From Trichoplax sp. H2 (lineage: Eukaryota; Placozoa; Uniplacotomia; Trichoplacea): a stretch of DNA of 64,000 bases. Under the pieces are notes generated by a model. The model did no database searches. It was not told the origin of the DNA and was given only the letters and a program-made list of their open reading frames with translations. A program made the position numbers and the translations under genes. Where the stretch lies: contig NOWV01000012.1 in NCBI GenBank assembly GCA_003344405.1, positions 961,201 through 1,025,200 of the forward strand, given 5' to 3'. This document shows, one piece after another, positions 12,255 through 25,400 of the stretch (position 1 is its first letter; each line of letters begins with the position of its first letter).

Positions 12255-14407
12255 AGATACTATAGTTACTATTTGGAGTTGAAAATAATTTCATATGAAT
12301 TACCGTAAATATTTTTATAAGATCTATAGCTCGTTTCTTAAGTGTTGAAGTAATTCGATGTCATTAATGCAATTTCGATTTATTTAATTTATAAACGCCT
12401 GTATACACTACAGATTATGACTACTTTGAAGGTAATAATTTATTATATAGTAATTATATATAATTATTTATTGAGCATGTATTGTTATATACTATACTGT
12501 AATTTTGCACCTTTTACAATACTAATATCCCTTATTGACAGTAACTATAGTAATTTTTCGGTTATTTTGGGTAGACAAAGTCAAGAGATAGTTTTAAATA
12601 TACGTATACAGCGTAGTGAGATGGCCAAGATTGCGCCATTACTATTACTTATTTTTGGTATGTACATTTATGCCCACAATAAAAGTTCGGCGTATAACAT
12701 ACATGCATTTTACTGGTCGCTACTGATGTATTAATCGTTTTGGGATCTGCTAAAAGTCCACTATGCTATATTGAAAGACCTTTATTCGCAGCAGTGAGCA
12801 CTTATTGAGTAAGTGCTTGGGCGTGTAGTTGTGATTGAAGTACAATTGAAATGTAATCTACTGTAATGTGAGACATGTTAAACTCGAAAGAAAGTGGTAG
12901 TTCTAGCTTATTTTAAACAGTTCTAGTTTACACAATCCTGAGTGCTACAAGTATTACTCTATCAACAAAAATTGGTATGTAAGTATAATGGGATAGAGGT
13001 TCATCAAAGAGAAATCATTTTTCTCTTGATGTTACTTTATCAGAAGTGGTAGTTGTAGCCTATTTTAAGCAGTTGTAGCGTAGTCATACTTCAATAAACA
13101 ATCCTGATTGCTATAGGTATTACTTCGTCTACAAAAATTGATATGCAAGTATGATAGGATAGAGGTTCATTGAAGGAAAGTATTTCTCTTATCGTTACTT
13201 GATCAGAAGTGGTAGTTCTGGCCTCTATTAAGCACTTCTACTTTAGATCACAGTTCGTTAAACAATCCTGATTGCCACAGGTACTGCTCCATCAACAAAA
13301 TTGGTATGTAAGTATAATAGGATAGAAGCTCATCGAAGTGATAGCGTTTCTCTTGTTGTTACTTCTTTACGATAAAATGAAAATGATTTTAAATATAAGG
13401 AATACAATATTACTATCGTTAGTAGTACTTTATAGTACGACTTATAATGCGTAAGTTAGCCTTAATATGCAGGATGGCTTCTAGTGCTTCAGTTGCTTCA
13501 TTTCTTCTCATACTCACTTTTACTCATGTCAAAAGTAAAGTACATGTACTGATGTGCATGAGTTGTTATTGATTGATAGACTTTAGATCGTGGATCTATT
13601 ATTACTAATAGAGCCAGTTAGCAGCAATGTAGTCCATGGCTATAGTTACCATCGTTAGCATACGTATTTTGGACAAAAGAGAAAATGATCATTAACTATT
13701 AGCATTCTTGAGATATACGCTACTGTGTAATTTTGACTAGTGCAATCTCAAGCTAAGATAATAATGAATATATGAAAGTCTAAATTCTTTTAGATTGGTA
13801 CATTATGGTAAGATTTAAAGACATCTATTGATTAATCTCAAGGATGCTGTATACGGATGGATGATTGGTTACTTAATATTTTAAGATCGCGACTTGCCGC
13901 TAGAGTTAGGGTAAATCTTTATTTTAAATTACAATTTTATAAATAACTATGAAACACGACTAATTTCTAATCAGCTGATTTGACAAAATTTTCCTTTCGT
14001 CTTCAGCATTACGCTGTAATTTTTTAGGGTATACAGAATAAAATTAGAAGTTACAAACATTAGTCTCCTTCACAATATGAAATTACTTTAATTACAAATT
14101 TATGCGAGGTGTAATCGTGCTATTTCTGAATTATTACTTGTTTTTGTACATCAGTAAGATCTTAATAAGTGTTGAAATCCTTGCATTCGAGATATAATAT
14201 ACAACATAAGTAAATTTGTTGACACCTATACAGTATTGGTACGAATAAATAAATACTTCAAAATAATCGATCGCTTTTAATGAATGGCTACTAAAATTCA
14301 GTTTTCCTTCCATGTGAGTAGTAGTTCTTTTCCAAGTTCGTTTACGAAAAGTGATTCCATGGACCTCAGTAAAGGATAGAATGCATTACAGAGTTTTATA
14401 AGACAGC
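12255..14407. repeat. Intergenic region with three tandem ~157-bp units
   Basis: Between the convergent DDIAS-like and RAB33 genes. About 12890-13370 holds three tandem diverged copies, with gtggtagtt anchors near 12894, 13046 and 13209. Each runs through acaatcctga, a cta-tcaacaaaa phrase and ggatagaggttcat (gatagaagctcat in the third). A 105-codon frame at 12417-12734 is composition-driven and not credible as a gene. Nothing else is seen. Confidence 0.75.
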
Positions 14408-17400
14408 TTAAGATTGTTTATTTCCTCCTCCCGTGCAAGACGAGCATCGATGTTTTTTGCCATTTTCAGATTCTTCTAGTTGTACACTAATAGTATCAAG
14501 GCCAGATTTGGAATTACCATACCGATCTTTTTTGGCTGGCATTAAGGGTCGTTGATATTTCAATTTATGGGCCAATGTAAGGAAAATGGCGCGAATGGTG
14601 TCTTGTTCTTTATCATCTTTAGCTGAAGTTTCCCATAATGGCATATTATGAGCGTCGGCAAATTTTCTGGCCATATTAGAACTTACTACCTTTTTACTTT
14701 TACAATCACATTTATTGCCAACTAATATACGTGGTATATTGTTAGTAGTGCTGTAGCGATCGAATTCTTCTAACCATATTGCTAGAGCATCAAAGGAGGC
14801 TAATTTGGTTACATCGTAGCAAAATATTACGGCTTGAACGTTACGATAATAGTGTTGGACCATACTCTTTCGAAATCGTTCTTGCCCTGCAGTATCCCAT
14901 ACTTGCAACTAATAAGAAGGAAAATGATAACAGTTAAGAACTACAAGTGGTTGTTCTCAATAATAAGCTAGCTATCTAACAATAACAAAGGTTAATTATT
15001 TTGCTATAAAGAAGAGATATGAAACGAAATCAGTGAATCTTTACGTTAAAAGGAAAACGTAAACATTCTAAGTATATTTAAATTAGCAGAGCATTATAGC
15101 TTATCGATTGCTATAACTGAAATTTCCATCTTTTAATTATTCTGATCTTAATGAAGCGGAACATTATGATCTGGCTTGAGGTAAAAAATATTAGCGTTTT
15201 TAATTACTGAAGGCATGGTTTATATTTGCAGCTTAGTAAATACAGGAGTATTGATATGACTATATAGGATATCCTAAGTATGGACTTGGAGTGATCAATT
15301 AGCCGAGTCAAATTATCCATATTATGGTATTATAAAGATTCAATTTTTTCTGTTTTTTTTCCATTGCTGTATTTGATGTACACTACTTACTTAGTGTTAC
15401 AAAATCCTCAGTGATCGACAGATATTTTAAAAAGCAATATTTTGGATAAAGGCAATTATAATGGAAGGGCAATAATTCCTTCAAATCCATGTAGAAATAA
15501 TCATGATTAATGTCTTATTAAAAATGATGGCGATGATTAGCTCAATAATGACAATCGTTGCTGTATTTGAACGACAGCAAAGCCATTCTATGTTGTATTT
15601 GTTAGTTCAGATATTCTAGCCTATTCTTTAATTAGATACTATATCTTAATGTGGACATTGGGTTACAATAAAACAATATTAGATTATTTTATTTACTTAG
15701 GTCGAAAGGTTCAAGAAAAATAGAGAATCTGCCATATGGTCAGTTTAGAGTTCAGGTTATAGATCATTTTACTTTGCTTACTTTTGGCTTATACAACGTT
15801 GGTATTAGAATAAAGCGAATAAAATAGAATTAAAAATGAATAATACCGCTTATGCTTTGAAAAGAAAAAAAATTATTCATTTGATCGTATTATTTCTTTT
15901 GACGGACAGCGGCTGATTATTTACTTTGGTGCTATTTGGATCCTCTTTAGCGTAGATGAAAAGCTACCATATAAAATTTGAATAGTCTTCGTTTATAATT
16001 TAATATATTATTAGAGTATCAAGATGAATCAATATATAATCACGGTGATTAAAAATTTGTTGAAATATTTGAAATTAAATACTAATCTTCTTTGGCTAGG
16101 GCTATTTAGAAACTACTGCAAAAGATATCATGACGTATATTATTATTAAGCCGGTATCGATTTAATCAGTAATGATATCCACATAATTCTATCGCATCGC
16201 TGTATACGTAGTGGATATAACTACAAAGTAATGATACTCTACCGCAATACTATGCAGTAACATTAAATTATAGTATTAACTCTAGTAAGATACGTTTTGG
16301 GATTTTTCGACAAATAAGTAATACCATAGTGTAGTGCCAATTGGTTGACAGGGTAAAAGTGTAACGAATTCGATATTTCATCTCGATGCGACGTGCTTGT
16401 AAACGATTCTACTAGCCGTAAGAATTCAATTATTGTATAAGTAATATTCAGATTAGGAACTCTCTAAGGTTGAGGTTAGAACAATTTTGAATTTTTTTTC
16501 TAGATAGCCACTCATTTACCATTGAATTGGATATCATTTAGAAGCAGTATGATAATTATCACATTGCTTTGAGTGGCTTTCAAATGATTAAACTATCTAT
16601 TCAATCAATATACGTGTATAAGTAAGATCCAGATTGAGAACTATCGAAAGCTGAGATTGATACAATTCTGGATATATATTTTATGAAGTCAATGAATAAG
16701 TATTAACCAGCACATTGACTACCGTATTGCCTTGAACAAGTAAGGTAACAACATGAAATAGCCAAAGAGTGTGTGTCAGACTAATATCATAAAAAATAGA
16801 AATAAAAATATTTCAGAATTTTTGCTATAATTAGCTACGAAAGACGGATTCAGAATAGTGATAAATTGATGGCATTGAAGGCTAAATATTTAAAAGTCAA
16901 TCCGTAAACATTGATCCGCAGAAAAGATTACTTAAAATAGGAAAATCAATGCTTGCAAATATCGTCGCGTGATATTTTTTTTGTTTAGGATAAGCTGGAA
17001 ATATTACAATTGATATCTATGAGAAATTTTCTAATTTAAGACTATTGTTACTGTATAGGACGGATAGCTGAGGGTTAGTAATTTTCTTTTAATCAGTAGA
17101 TGTTTTAGGACTGAATGTGTATATGATTGATTATTAATCAGTGACTGTGAGTTACAATGGTAGAATCTGTTATGGGCATTACTTAGAGATTAATAAATTT
17201 AATGATCTAGTAAAAAGCATTTAAAAAATATGAGCAATTCTAGTTCTCAGCTTAATCGTAGATAGGGTTACAGCCTTGGTAAATAAAATTGAATATATGA
17301 TCTCATGCGTGAAGAAGTAAGAGATTTAGCTTAGCTCAATTCACGAGCAAAATATGAGTTATAATCATGGATACAGAATAAATAAAATTTCAAAATTGCT

Positions 17401-18602
17401 GTATTTCTAATACTAGGAATAAATAAAGCAGTATAGTACGTTGAATTTTCAAATTTATCAATTGCTAACATAAAGCCGAACTGAAAAGAAATGATGAATT
17501 TGTTATTTATGATAGATTATTGCTAATGTGATTGCAATAGAATGGGTCTACTGTATATTTACCGTCTATAATAATGAATTTTCAAATTAATAGTGTAACT
17601 CTGAAAGCAAATTGAATTTAAAGCAAAACTAATCGTGATAGATTTAAGATAAGCTCATACTTGTTAGAAAATTAAAAGTATTGGGCAAGGACCGGAAGCA
17701 AGCATAGAGTTAGAGTCCGAAGTTTTTACTCCTAAATACTTTTAAGTCCGGTGAAATAAAAAAATTGAAAGATAAAAGTATAAAAAAATGACTCTATCAA
17801 ATAGTATTTAAATCTCATAACGGCTTCAATTATGTGTAGTTTAGTCTTTTAATGTAACTTAGTAGGAATGCTACCATATTAGTATCAGAGTTATTTAGTT
17901 TTTCAATGTATTCATTTTAAGGTTAAGTTGAGCAGTTGATTTATCGATAATAGCCGCTCTTATATCGCTTGATAAAATTGAACGATAATTGATCCATGGC
18001 GTAATTGAAGCATAGGTGCTTTTTAAATCGAAATCTGTAGATCTTGGAAAAGGACTTATATATTACTTTGCTAAATGAGAAGTTAGGCTGATAAGAATCA
18101 TTCAACACTAGGTAGATTTCTTGAATGCGAGTTAATCTCAATCAAGAATCATATGAGTTTTAGGTAACGCAACCAAAGAAATTGATGCATGACCAGATTT
18201 TTAATTGTGATAAGAAATGATAGCGTAAATATATAATCATATTATTATGTCTGAAATATGTTACAGTTACTATACAAATGAAAGATGCAATCATGCCATT
18301 ATTGAAGATCGAATGTTGCTGTTTCTGACAGCTTTAGCGTGGAAAAAAAAATTAAACACCTTTACCTTGATTATTTCACCTTCTAACTCCATCGATTTTT
18401 CTTGAAAATCGACACCAATTGTTGCTGCAGTTTTATGCAGAAATTGTCCGCTACAAAATCGCCATGCTAAACAGGTTTTGCCAACATTTGAATCTCCAAC
18501 TATTATAATTTTATAGGTACATGCTGTATGAAGAGGTGGTACAGTGTCTTGTTGGTCATTATCGCTACCGTCCCAATCCTCTACTTTATCTTCTTCCTCC
18601 AT
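14408..18602 (-). CDS. RAB33: Rab33-family small GTPase
   Basis: Two exons, 18602-18366 and 14908-14408, with an unusually long 3.46-kb intron. The donor AAG|GTAAAG and acceptor TTATTAG restore the family reading [13 protein letters not shown]. The 245-residue product has all GTPase motifs: GDSNVGKT (about residues 36-43), switch [24 protein letters not shown] and ETSAK. The stretch from the switch II region through [11 protein letters not shown] is characteristic of Rab33, a Golgi and autophagy Rab known to bind ATG16L1. The N terminus is acidic. Oddly, the protein ends [13 protein letters not shown], so the cysteines stop eight residues before the end and there is no CC or CxC prenylation tail. 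The RAB33A/B split is vertebrate and is not assigned. The intron holds no supportable gene. Confidence 0.9.
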
Positions 18603-21600
18603 ATGGGTTACTTTAAATTACTATGAAAGACCTTCTCTATTCTACAAACTTTTAATTTTTTTGTGTGTAGTCCTAGTTAAAATAGATGAAATAAGAAAGT
18701 TATAAACATTGCTATTTTAGACTGTTTCTTTTCAATCTTTCTCTTCTGCTTTTATCGTAGCCGTAAATTAAAATAGAACAATAATAAAATACTATTTAAC
18801 TCTCAACATCGTGCTATAACAATAGTAATCATTAGAGGCCATTGAATCAACGATTCCTATGCATATTAATACTTGGATCTACTTTTAGCAAGTGTTGAAA
18901 GAAAGATTACATAATTATTAATAATACACAAAGATTAAATTATAATTTTAGATCATTCACATAGAGGAATAATTGAAATCTACTTAGAGCCTATTGAATT
19001 TTTTTCTTGTTTAGCCATCAATAGAATAGCCTACAAATACTTGTACACAGTCATTTAGATTAAAGTAGCGTTGACTACTTTAAATATTATATAATTACGG
19101 GCAACTAAGTAATAACATTTTGCGTTCAAGAGAAATCTAAATCGATAGTATGTTGGTCATGGAGATGGTAGCTTATGATTGATAACGGTTACCTATTCTG
19201 TTATCCTACATCGATACAAATACCAGGTGGAATACTGTACGCTATTGTCAAAATTTGCAATAAGCATTGGGATATTTGAGTGATTTTATAGAACTAATAC
19301 TGCCGTTAAAAATGGAAAAGAATTCCAAAGGTGTAATATTCTATTTAGTAGATAGTTGATCTTTTCATGTTCTCATGTCCTGAAATCAGTTTACATAAAG
19401 CACAAGAAAAAAAATATTACCGATTTTAAGGGACGCCAAGATCGCTTGGCTTGTTAATGCAATGGATACAAAATGGATCAATAAAAATGGAAGGATAGAT
19501 GGACTGCTTTGTCTGTATTTATAACATGGCTTAAAATAGAAATGGATTCATAAGAGCATTGGAATCAGCGCGGATTGGTGTCCATTCAAGGTGGTGTTGA
19601 TGTAGATGAATACATGAATTAATTACAACTAATTAGTTAATACCAATCGATTGATTGATTATATCATTACTAACGGTATACAGCATCGGCTGCATGGCGA
19701 CGGAGTGGCTGCTATTCTGTAGCCTACTTCTGCTATTTAAACACATCTTGAACGACAATATTGACATCGGTAGTCAATAACTTGCACCACTATTGTAATA
19801 TTGTATGGCCAAATGGATATAAAATTGAATCGTGTGTTTAGGATATAGCTGTACATGCTTATTTTTGAATCAGAATGGAGTCTTGCTACACGTGTTTTGT
19901 TGGGATTTGTCTAGCTAAAATAGGGAAAATTTTTCTTCTCATTTCACTAGTTGAACTTGTTGGTTGCTTTATCAATCATTCATCATGGCGTATCTGCTTC
20001 TACTACTGTATAGTGTCTTGAGTGTACAATTTGTCTATCGAATTGCGATACTGTATCTAATTGATGCTGTTGTCTTTGTGATCTATCGGTTGATCTATCA
20101 TTAGGAATGATTTTCAACAATATTATAACGTTTACTATGTTATTGTATGAACAAAGGATACAGAGTTACGAAATAATGTGAATAAAAACAGGAGCATGGA
20201 TTACTCCATTCTGCTCCAGTCATGACTGGACTACGCGGATATTTTTTTTAAAACACTAAAAAATTGAGATAGTTTTCAATAATATTATAACGTGGACTAT
20301 GATATTGTATGGATAAAGGATACACAGTTGGCAAACAATATGAATAAACCACTGGAGCATACATTACTCCATTTTGCAGAAGTCATCATGACTATGCGGA
20401 TATTTTTTATACACTCAAAAGTTGAACTTTAGTTCCTTCTACTTGTGTACATGTCATGTCATGTCCTGTTGAAGAATATGAAAATTGATATTATCCTTTG
20501 ATTAACTTAATTAAAGTCATCCATTGATCATTAGGTATTGACTAGATTCATACTGTACTGTACTTTACTGTCTGCAATTGGGATAGCTACTGCCTAGTCG
20601 GATTGTTTTATACGGACGTTGTACTTTCTACCACAGGAATGAAATTGGTAGGGAATAATCCCTACAACCGATGATAGCACTTTCAAGGGTACAGTATATC
20701 GAGTTGCAATACGGTTTACATTTGGCATGGCCGTTAAAGGAAATTCATCCATAAAACTATAATTTAATTCCCTCTATACATACGCGTACAGTATATTGGC
20801 TCTATAACATGTTTACTAAAAAAATTGACGTTTCTGTTTCATTCTCTTTTCCAGTAATTTTTTGTTGCTAAAAACCGTAGGTGCTTGAACGTTCGTTGAT
20901 GATATTGCATCATGATGGAATGGGAATAAGAATACTGCAAAAATTCATAGTTTTACTAACGGAGAATTTTTGTTTCTTTTATTTAGAAAGACAGTATCAA
21001 ACTATAGTATATGGCTGCATTTCATTGCGTATTCAATTGGATCAGAGATGTTAGCATAACTTGACGCCATTACTACCCATGATTACGTCATTTGCATAAT
21101 GACGTAGTAGTGGCAGGAAAGGGCGGAGAGGAATGGTTGTGTAATAACTCTGCATAAGAAATATTTCTAGCCTAATAGAGCGTCAATATTTTGCGATTTC
21201 ATTTCTGTATTTGTTTATGCATTCCTTTTTATATTATAAATGGCTTTCAGCAGTAGATATTTCGTTCCCTGTATCTGTATGCGTTACGATGAGTTCTAGC
21301 CCAGTGCAATATATATTAGTGTCCCAACGTGAACAGGTATTGCCACTTTATCTTCTTGTTTGTTGCTAACAGAAGAAGAGCGAAAGGGTCATAGTTTTAG
21401 CAAGCTAATAGTAACAGCTGTATTGAAGACTCGGAGCAATTTGGTAAAACGCTTGACTAGCATAAGAGACAGGGACACTTGGGATCAACGAATAACAGTA
21501 GAACAGCGTACAGTATGTCTACGCATAGACGCTGGCTCCTTCTACTCCTACTCACATTACTAATTGCAAAGGACGTCATTTAACGACAGCTTTTAAGACA

Positions 21601-22079
21601 TGTGTCCTCTCTAATGATAACGCAACATACTGTACACATATTGATTCGTTTTGAGCAAATTAATAAGCGTTGTAGTATCCACAACGATCATGTAGAATTA
21701 GAAATGCAACTATACATGAACGCGTGCAGTTATCATAGGCTTATACGTGTCCAACAATCGTAGTAATTGATGAATATCAACAAGCTTATACTCATTATAA
21801 TGATTATAATTAATAAGACATTGACAACTATGTAAATTCCTCTCTTACAATCACGTCCATAGCATGACAGACGGTAATCAACTATATGCTACAATACCAC
21901 CATAACCAAGCAAGAAATAAAGCAAAGAAGGCTTGATTAGACGAGTAAAGCAAGAATGGCTGAAAGCGTAATAACATAGCTAGCAAGAAGAAGCAAACTT
22001 AAGCGTCCTAGCTGCCATCTACGGCAATCGCCGCCATTGATATAGGCTTTCGTTTTGTGCAGGTTGAGACCAAAGCTTG
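18603..22079. repeat. Intergenic region with a two-copy ~160-bp tandem repeat
   Basis: Separates the divergent RAB33 and DDX11 genes. Tandem diverged copies at about 20110-20268 and 20273-20425 share tcaa-aatattataacgt, attactccatt and gcggatatttttt. A frame at 21360-21563 and a short ATG frame at 21290 ending in CAG|GTATTG look like splice pieces, but I could not build a convincing gene from them. Nothing else is seen. Confidence 0.65.
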
Positions 22080-22210
22080 GATGCATTTTGGTCGTACTGT
22101 AGACTGCTGATACTTGTACAGTTGTTCTACAGTACAGTACAGTACTGTACAGTACAGTATAATCGGTTCTACTGTACACTGTACTGTACTGGACAGATTA
22201 CAGTATAAGG
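22080..22210. promoter_or_regulatory. Palindromic TACTGTACAGTA cluster upstream of DDX11
   Basis: About 130 bp of overlapping tactgta, cagtacagtac and gtacactgtac words, self-complementary at many registers, ends about 280 bp before the DDX11 start. The apparent frames on both strands here are by-products of the repeat. A promoter or regulatory role is an inference from recurrence upstream of other genes in the window; a hairpin-forming microsatellite is the alternative. Confidence 0.4.
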
Positions 22211-22488
22211 TAGAGTCTGTCCGTCTATCCCAACCAACAGCCCAACACGATACGATAGGGTATCGGCTACAGCTCAGAAAAACTCTGCAATTCTGATATT
22301 CAGCCTTTGCCTGCATTAAGGATAGGATTATTACTGTGACAAATACAACGATATATCCAACGATATCGACGATCACTATAATGTGCAATTCCTTTTCGAT
22401 GTTGATGATGGCTATCGTAGAATACCGTTGTTAGGGTATCGTAGGGTAGTAGTGTCATTGGGGGCTATCGCAACAGCAATTCTACAGC

Positions 22489-25400
22489 ATGGATATCCAT
22501 CATGATGAGCTCAATCAATCCAGCCAATGGCCAGACTTTGATTTCCCATTCCAACCCTATGATATACAAGTGCAATTTATGAGAACTTTATACACTGTAT
22601 TGCAAGATAGAAAGATTGGCATTTTTGAAAGTCCAACTGGAACTGTAAGTTTTGCTTGATTTACAGGTCGAAATGGGCTATAAATGATATAGTCCATCAG
22701 TACAAAGTTTGAATAGTTTGCTTTATGCCGGCTTGTAAACTAACGATGCATAGTCTGTTGTTAAGTTTCTTGATTTGGAATACAGTTTTATACTAGAACC
22801 TGTACTAACTCTGATGCATGGATGCTATTAGGATAAAATACTTTACAAAGTATGCTAATACGTAGCTGAAAAAATACTGTAGATCAATTTTAACAACCAT
22901 TTCTTTTATAAATATACGTTTTACCTACATTGTACGTGTAATAGATAGTAGTATGCTTATCGTAATAATGGTGTTGTTGATGCTGCATTTCATAAAAGGG
23001 GAAATCATTGAGTTTAATCTGTGGCGCTATAACTTGGTTAAATGATTTTAATCGAAACATCGAAGGCAGGATTGAATCAAGGTACTGTAGTAGGATAAAG
23101 CAATTGTAAACATGTTTTCTTGCTATTGATAATGTCCCTTTTACATGTGTTATGCTCTATAAACTGCAGCAATGATGCCATTGAGTGTAATCGCTATGGT
23201 CATTTATTGCAGTTATTGCTTACAATCAACACTCGTACATACATCACTATAATGATTACGTGACGAGCACTTGTTCGCATTATTATAACTATCATGTGAG
23301 CTTATAAGTTGGCATTGATAACAGTGCTTGAGCTATTGTAATGATTAAACTCACAGAGGAAACAAGTGCAAGAGTTCGAATGCGATGTAAATGTGACCAC
23401 TACCTCAGATTAATTACAATTCTTTGTCGATCACTTCATATATTTTCACTTATTGCACCCTTATAGGCTAGAAAAGCAACAGGTTACAGCGATATCACAG
23501 GACAAGGATGGTAAGGCGCTACACCTACAAGTATATAATGTGCTGGAACTTTTCAAGTTGTTTGATAAGAAGATTACATGAATAAGGTGTTATTCAATAG
23601 GGCGCTGATTCAATAGTAAAGCTCGATATACAATTGTCTGTAATTTTAGAGCTCAGTTGGATAACGGAATATGATCAACAGAAAGCTGATAGGGAACGAT
23701 TGCAAATAGTTCAGGTAATAGCACCTCTTAATAAATTAGTACTCGGTCTATGACTATGCAATTGCCAAAATGGTCCTTAGTATAAACTTTCTATTAAGTA
23801 AGCGATCTTGAATATAGAGTTTGACTCGTAAGCCATAATGAAATATTGTTATTGTTTCGCTTTTGTAAATGTATTAATTACTGATGCATGTATGTTAAAT
23901 TGATATACTAGAGTATGAAACAAAAATTATTAGATAGACAATCTCGTTTGAAGAATATTAAGAAAAATTTTTCAACAGTTAAAACGAAGGTATGGAACGA
24001 TGTCATTATGATGCAGTTTATACACTAAAGATTATGACTAAATGAATTACTATAAAACATTTAAGAATCTTAAATCTTAGTTTATGTACACATATGCGTA
24101 TTACAGGCTGACCAACGAAGTACGATTGAATATGAAGATAAATCTAATAGTGGCTCTACAGAAGACTTGGACGACGAAGATTTATTAATTTATGATTACC
24201 ATACTGATGAGGAGGAAGAAACAAAACTAGATAATGGGTAAAAATCATTAACTATAACTTTGGATGATGCAGTGATAATTGTAATTTATTAAAAGCGTAT
24301 ATGAATAAATAAATTTTTTTACGGACGTGCTTTGTTGCATACCACAAATCATACACGGTAGCGCTTCTGAGGAAGAAGAAGATGGAAAGATTGCCGATGA
24401 CGATCCTGAAATTACAAAAATTTACTACTGCAGTCGTACTCATTCACAGCTAGCTCAATTTATTGGTGAAGTAAAAAAATGCAATTTTGCAGATAGTATT
24501 CGCCTTGTTGTTCTTGGATCTCGACAAAATTTATGTATTAATCCTTCAGTTGTTAAGCTAAAATCTGTGAATAAAATTAATGATAAATGCCTTGAAATGC
24601 AAAAACGAAAGAAGGAAGAAAAAGGTTAGTATTTTCGTATCTTGCTCTAATATTTTAGCATATATAAATTTCAAGTAATAGATGCTGATTTCAAATTAAT
24701 TACAATAGTAACTGTGGCTCATAAAGATAGCAATAAAAAAAGAAAAATTTCAAAATTATCTGGATGTCCTTACTTAAATATAGCCAGTCGGAACGATCTG
24801 CGCGATTATATTTTGGTTTGTAAAATAAATAGATTTCGGTACTTTTAATTTCAAGATATTCATGAACTTAGCGTTCATAGTTTAAATAAAATTTACGATT
24901 CTTTCAAGGCTGATATTCACGATATTGAAGAGGTGGTTCATTTTGGTACATCTTTAAAAGCATGCCCTTATTACGGAGCAAGAGCAGCATTATCGCAAGC
25001 TGATATTGTTGTAACGCCATACAACACATTACTTAGTAAATCGACTCGTGATGCTTGCGGCATTAAGCTAGCTGGTAATGTTGTGATCGTTGACGAAGCG
25101 CACAATCTATTAGAGACCATTGGCAACATAAACAGCGTTGAGTTATCTCATCGGCAGGTGATTTATTGCCATACAACCTATTGAATCAATGATTCTGTTT
25201 ATCTTGCATACGTTGCTGAAACAGCCTTCACATTGCAATCATGTAATCTGTTCATATTTGTAAATATAATATTTTATATCTTTGATACAGTTAACAGAAG
25301 CTATGCACCTGCTACAATGTTATCAAGATCGCTATAAGAAAAGACTAAGTGCAAGAAATTTGGTATTTATTAAGCAGCTGATATACCTATTGAAATGTAT

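Noticed and set aside
12417-12734. 105-codon Ile/Tyr-rich frame
   Set aside because: Composition follows the AT-rich DNA, with no domain, splice context or family resemblance.
17941-18141. 66-codon minus-strand frame inside the RAB33 intron
   Set aside because: RAB33 is complete without it, it lacks suitable splice signals and it resembles no Rab segment.
21290-21563. Possible two-exon gene upstream of DDX11
   Set aside because: The short ATG exon ends at a plausible donor, but joining it to the following frame puts the second exon out of frame and gives an early stop.
22008-22388. 126-codon minus-strand frame
   Set aside because: Generated by the palindromic repeat cluster, which is open in several frames on both strands.
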